64,000 nucleotides of DNA, from positions 1,674,001 to 1,738,000 of the forward strand of contig NZ_JADIIO010000001.1 in assembly GCF_015594545.1 (NCBI RefSeq), given 5' to 3'. Shown piece after piece: positions 62,479 through 64,000 of the stretch. Numbering within the stretch: position 1 is the stretch's first letter; the number at the start of each line of letters is the position of its first letter. A program made the translations under genes and the position numbers. Under the pieces are notes generated by a model. That model made no database searches, had not been told where the DNA came from, and saw only the letters and a program-made list of their open reading frames with translations. Source of the stretch: Staphylococcus durrellii (GTDB lineage: Bacteria; Bacillota; Bacilli; Staphylococcales; Staphylococcaceae).

Positions 62479-64000
62479 TTATTCTATAAATGTTGTAACA
62501 AAATTTTGTGAAATTTCATCTATATTTTCTACGTTTAAAGAAAAATATAATTTAATTTTGGGCTCGGTACCCGAGGGTCTTAACGCAATAAAGCCTTCTT
62601 CAAAAACAAATCTTATTAAATTGGTTTTAGGTAACTCTAATTGAAATTCGGTATCACTTTCTTTATCTATTAAACACCCTTTTTCATAATCTTCAATTTG
62701 GCGTATGTTTAAACCACATATAGTAGTCATTTCATTAGTATCTTGTCTAAATTGTTGCATAATGTTTTCAATCTTGGCATTGCCCTCTTGACCTTCAAAC
62801 ACTGGTGCCAATGTTCGATCTTTAAAATGACCGATATTATCATAAATATCATTTAATATTTCCTTAAATGTCAATCCATTCTGTGCTAATAAATTTTTAT
62901 ATTTAATAATTAAAGGCACCATTTGTATTGCATCTTTATCTCTAGATATAGACTGCGCTAGATAACCATGACTTTCTTCAAAAGCCAAGAGTAACTTTTC
63001 TGAAGTCTCTTCTTTTTGTGATAATAGGTCCGATATATATTTAAACCCAGTTAATACATTATTAACTTTTACATCAAGTGATTGCGCTAGTCTTTGCGCC
63101 ATTTCACTCGTGACTATTGATTTAATTATATATAAATCTGAGTCCTCTACTATTAAATCTTGAAACCTCAACTTCATTAAAATCAAACCAATTTCGTTAC
63201 CATTAAAATAATGACAATTTTGATCATCATCAATTTCAATAAAGCCAAGTCGGTCTGCGTCTGGATCTGTCGCGATAACTAACTTAGCACCAACTTGCTG
63301 AGCTAATGCTTTTCCTTTATCAAAAGCTTCAATTTCTTCTGGATTTGCGCTTGTTACACTTGGGAAATCACCGTCCGGAATGGATTGCTCTTTTTCAATA
63401 ACATAGTTGGTGTATTCCAACTCATTTAAAATCTCACTTAGCAATGGCAAGCTCGTACCATGCAAGCTAGTAAGAACGACTTTCTCATTATTATGTTCGA
63501 TTTTATCTACTAACTTTTTAACCGCTTGCTTATAACTTTCAGTGACGTCTTTATTCGAATATTCGATCGTGCCTTGTCTAACTAACTCCTCAAAGTCACC
63601 TTTCATTATATCTAAAGGATTATCGATGTTATTAATGTATGTACTCAATATTTCTGAATCATCTGGTAGTAATTGCCCACCTTCATGATTGTATACTTTA
63701 ATACCATTGTAATTTTTAGGGTTATGACTAGCAGTAATCATAATTCCAGCACTCGCATGAAGATGTCTAACCGCAAAAGATAATTCAGGCGTTGATTTAT
63801 ATGTGTCCGATATTATTGTTTGAATGTCATTTGAAGCTAAAACTGCAGCCATTTCGTTACAAAATGCTTTAGAAAGATGTCTTGTGTCAAAATAAATAAC
63901 AACTTTAGGTGTGATGCAATTATTTTTCAAATATTTTGCGAGGCCTAATGCTACTTTTCTGATAGTAAAGGCATTTAATCTCCCTGGACCTATACCAAAA
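62479..64000 (-). CDS. pgcA: Phosphoglucomutase/phosphomannomutase family protein (5' end outside window)
   Basis: Alpha-D-phosphohexomutase that interconverts glucose-1- and glucose-6-phosphate, feeding glycolipid and wall polymer synthesis. The frame is open to the right edge, with F-G-I-G-P-G-R-L-N visible upstream of the first internal TTG, so the N-terminus lies outside; about 507 residues of an expected 545–550 are present. The phosphoserine loop is ITASHNPKNYNG, the metal loop ATDPDADRLGF, the sugar-binding loop FEESHGYL, and the phosphate-binding loop ALRPSGTEPKIKLY. Assigned to the PgcA subgroup by size and motifs. It ends 16 bases upstream of the fmtA remains. Confidence 0.9.
   Translation of the reverse strand, partial: FGIGPGRLNAFTIRKVALGLAKYLKNNCITPKVVIYFDTRHLSKAFCNEMAAVLASNDIQTIISDTYKSTPELSFAVRHLHASAGIMITASHNPKNYNGIKVYNHEGGQLLPDDSEILSTYINNIDNPLDIMKGDFEELVRQGTIEYSNKDVTESYKQAVKKLVDKIEHNNEKVVLTSLHGTSLPLLSEILNELEYTNYVIEKEQSIPDGDFPSVTSANPEEIEAFDKGKALAQQVGAKLVIATDPDADRLGFIEIDDDQNCHYFNGNEIGLILMKLRFQDLIVEDSDLYIIKSIVTSEMAQRLAQSLDVKVNNVLTGFKYISDLLSQKEETSEKLLLAFEESHGYLAQSISRDKDAIQMVPLIIKYKNLLAQNGLTFKEILNDIYDNIGHFKDRTLAPVFEGQEGNAKIENIMQQFRQDTNEMTTICGLNIRQIEDYEKGCLIDKESDTEFQLELPKTNLIRFVFEEGFIALRPSGTEPKIKLYFSLNVENIDEISQNFVTTFIE

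Overview
The window is low-GC Firmicutes chromosome and almost certainly belongs to a Staphylococcus. The gene order (ctaA–pyc–ftsW–ylaN–ylaL–ylaI–typA–suhB–mntH–pot–pdh–def–rnjA–cyd–ptsHI–pur–folD–qox–fmtA), the QoxABCD haem-copper oxidase and the FmtA family are staphylococcal. Several details argue against S. aureus itself: divergent proteins, a nucleoside hydrolase between qox and fmtA, a pgcA-type mutase beside fmtA, and a broken fmtA. The species cannot be fixed from sequence reading alone.

Layout. 1–6.7 kb: ctaA (cut at the left edge), pyruvate carboxylase, the cell-division glycosyltransferase ftsW and the Fur partner ylaN. 7–12 kb: ylaL, a short zinc-ribbon gene ylaI, the ribosomal GTPase typA, ylaF, an inositol-monophosphatase-family enzyme and a DUF1054 protein. 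12.3–15.8 kb: manganese transporter mntH under a recognisable MntR box, flanked by two related membrane proteins. 15.9–20.2 kb: a spermidine/putrescine ABC operon led by an XRE-cupin regulator. 20.3–25.7 kb: UPF0223 and the pyruvate dehydrogenase operon pdhABCD. 25.9–30.1 kb: a YkyA-type lipoprotein, peptide deformylase, a small unknown, RNA polymerase epsilon and RNase J1. 30.2–33.7 kb: the potassium gating subunit, cytochrome bd (cydAB) with a perfect Rex box, and a glutaredoxin-like protein. 33.8–39.6 kb: the PTS general proteins, a DUF697-like protein, an rRNA methyltransferase, an AuxA-like membrane protein and a 44-residue protein. 39.7–42.7 kb: a TPP riboswitch controlling a ykoEDC thiamine-precursor ECF transporter. 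42.7–54 kb: the complete eleven-gene purine operon purEKCSQLFMNHD, divergent from folD. 55–60.2 kb: a small secreted DUF5011-like protein and qoxABCD. 60.3–64 kb: nucleoside hydrolase, fmtA pseudogene and a phosphohexomutase cut at the right edge.

The genes form a central-metabolism and respiration block: pyruvate entry (pyc, pdh), two terminal oxidases (bd under NADH/Rex control, Qox), haem A synthesis for the latter, sugar uptake control (ptsHI), and purine/folate one-carbon metabolism. Many genes overlap by 1–22 bases inside operons, so coupled translation is common. In several places the Shine-Dalgarno sequence selects a start internal to the longest frame, and three genes use TTG starts (pyc, purE, the glutaredoxin-like gene).

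I found no prophage, insertion sequence, CRISPR array, tRNA, rRNA or defence island, and no convincing new multi-gene system. The most notable items are the decayed fmtA, the operator placements at mntH and cydAB, an orphan strong ribosome binding site ahead of the 44-residue gene, and a 630-base gap after folD that may hold gene remains.
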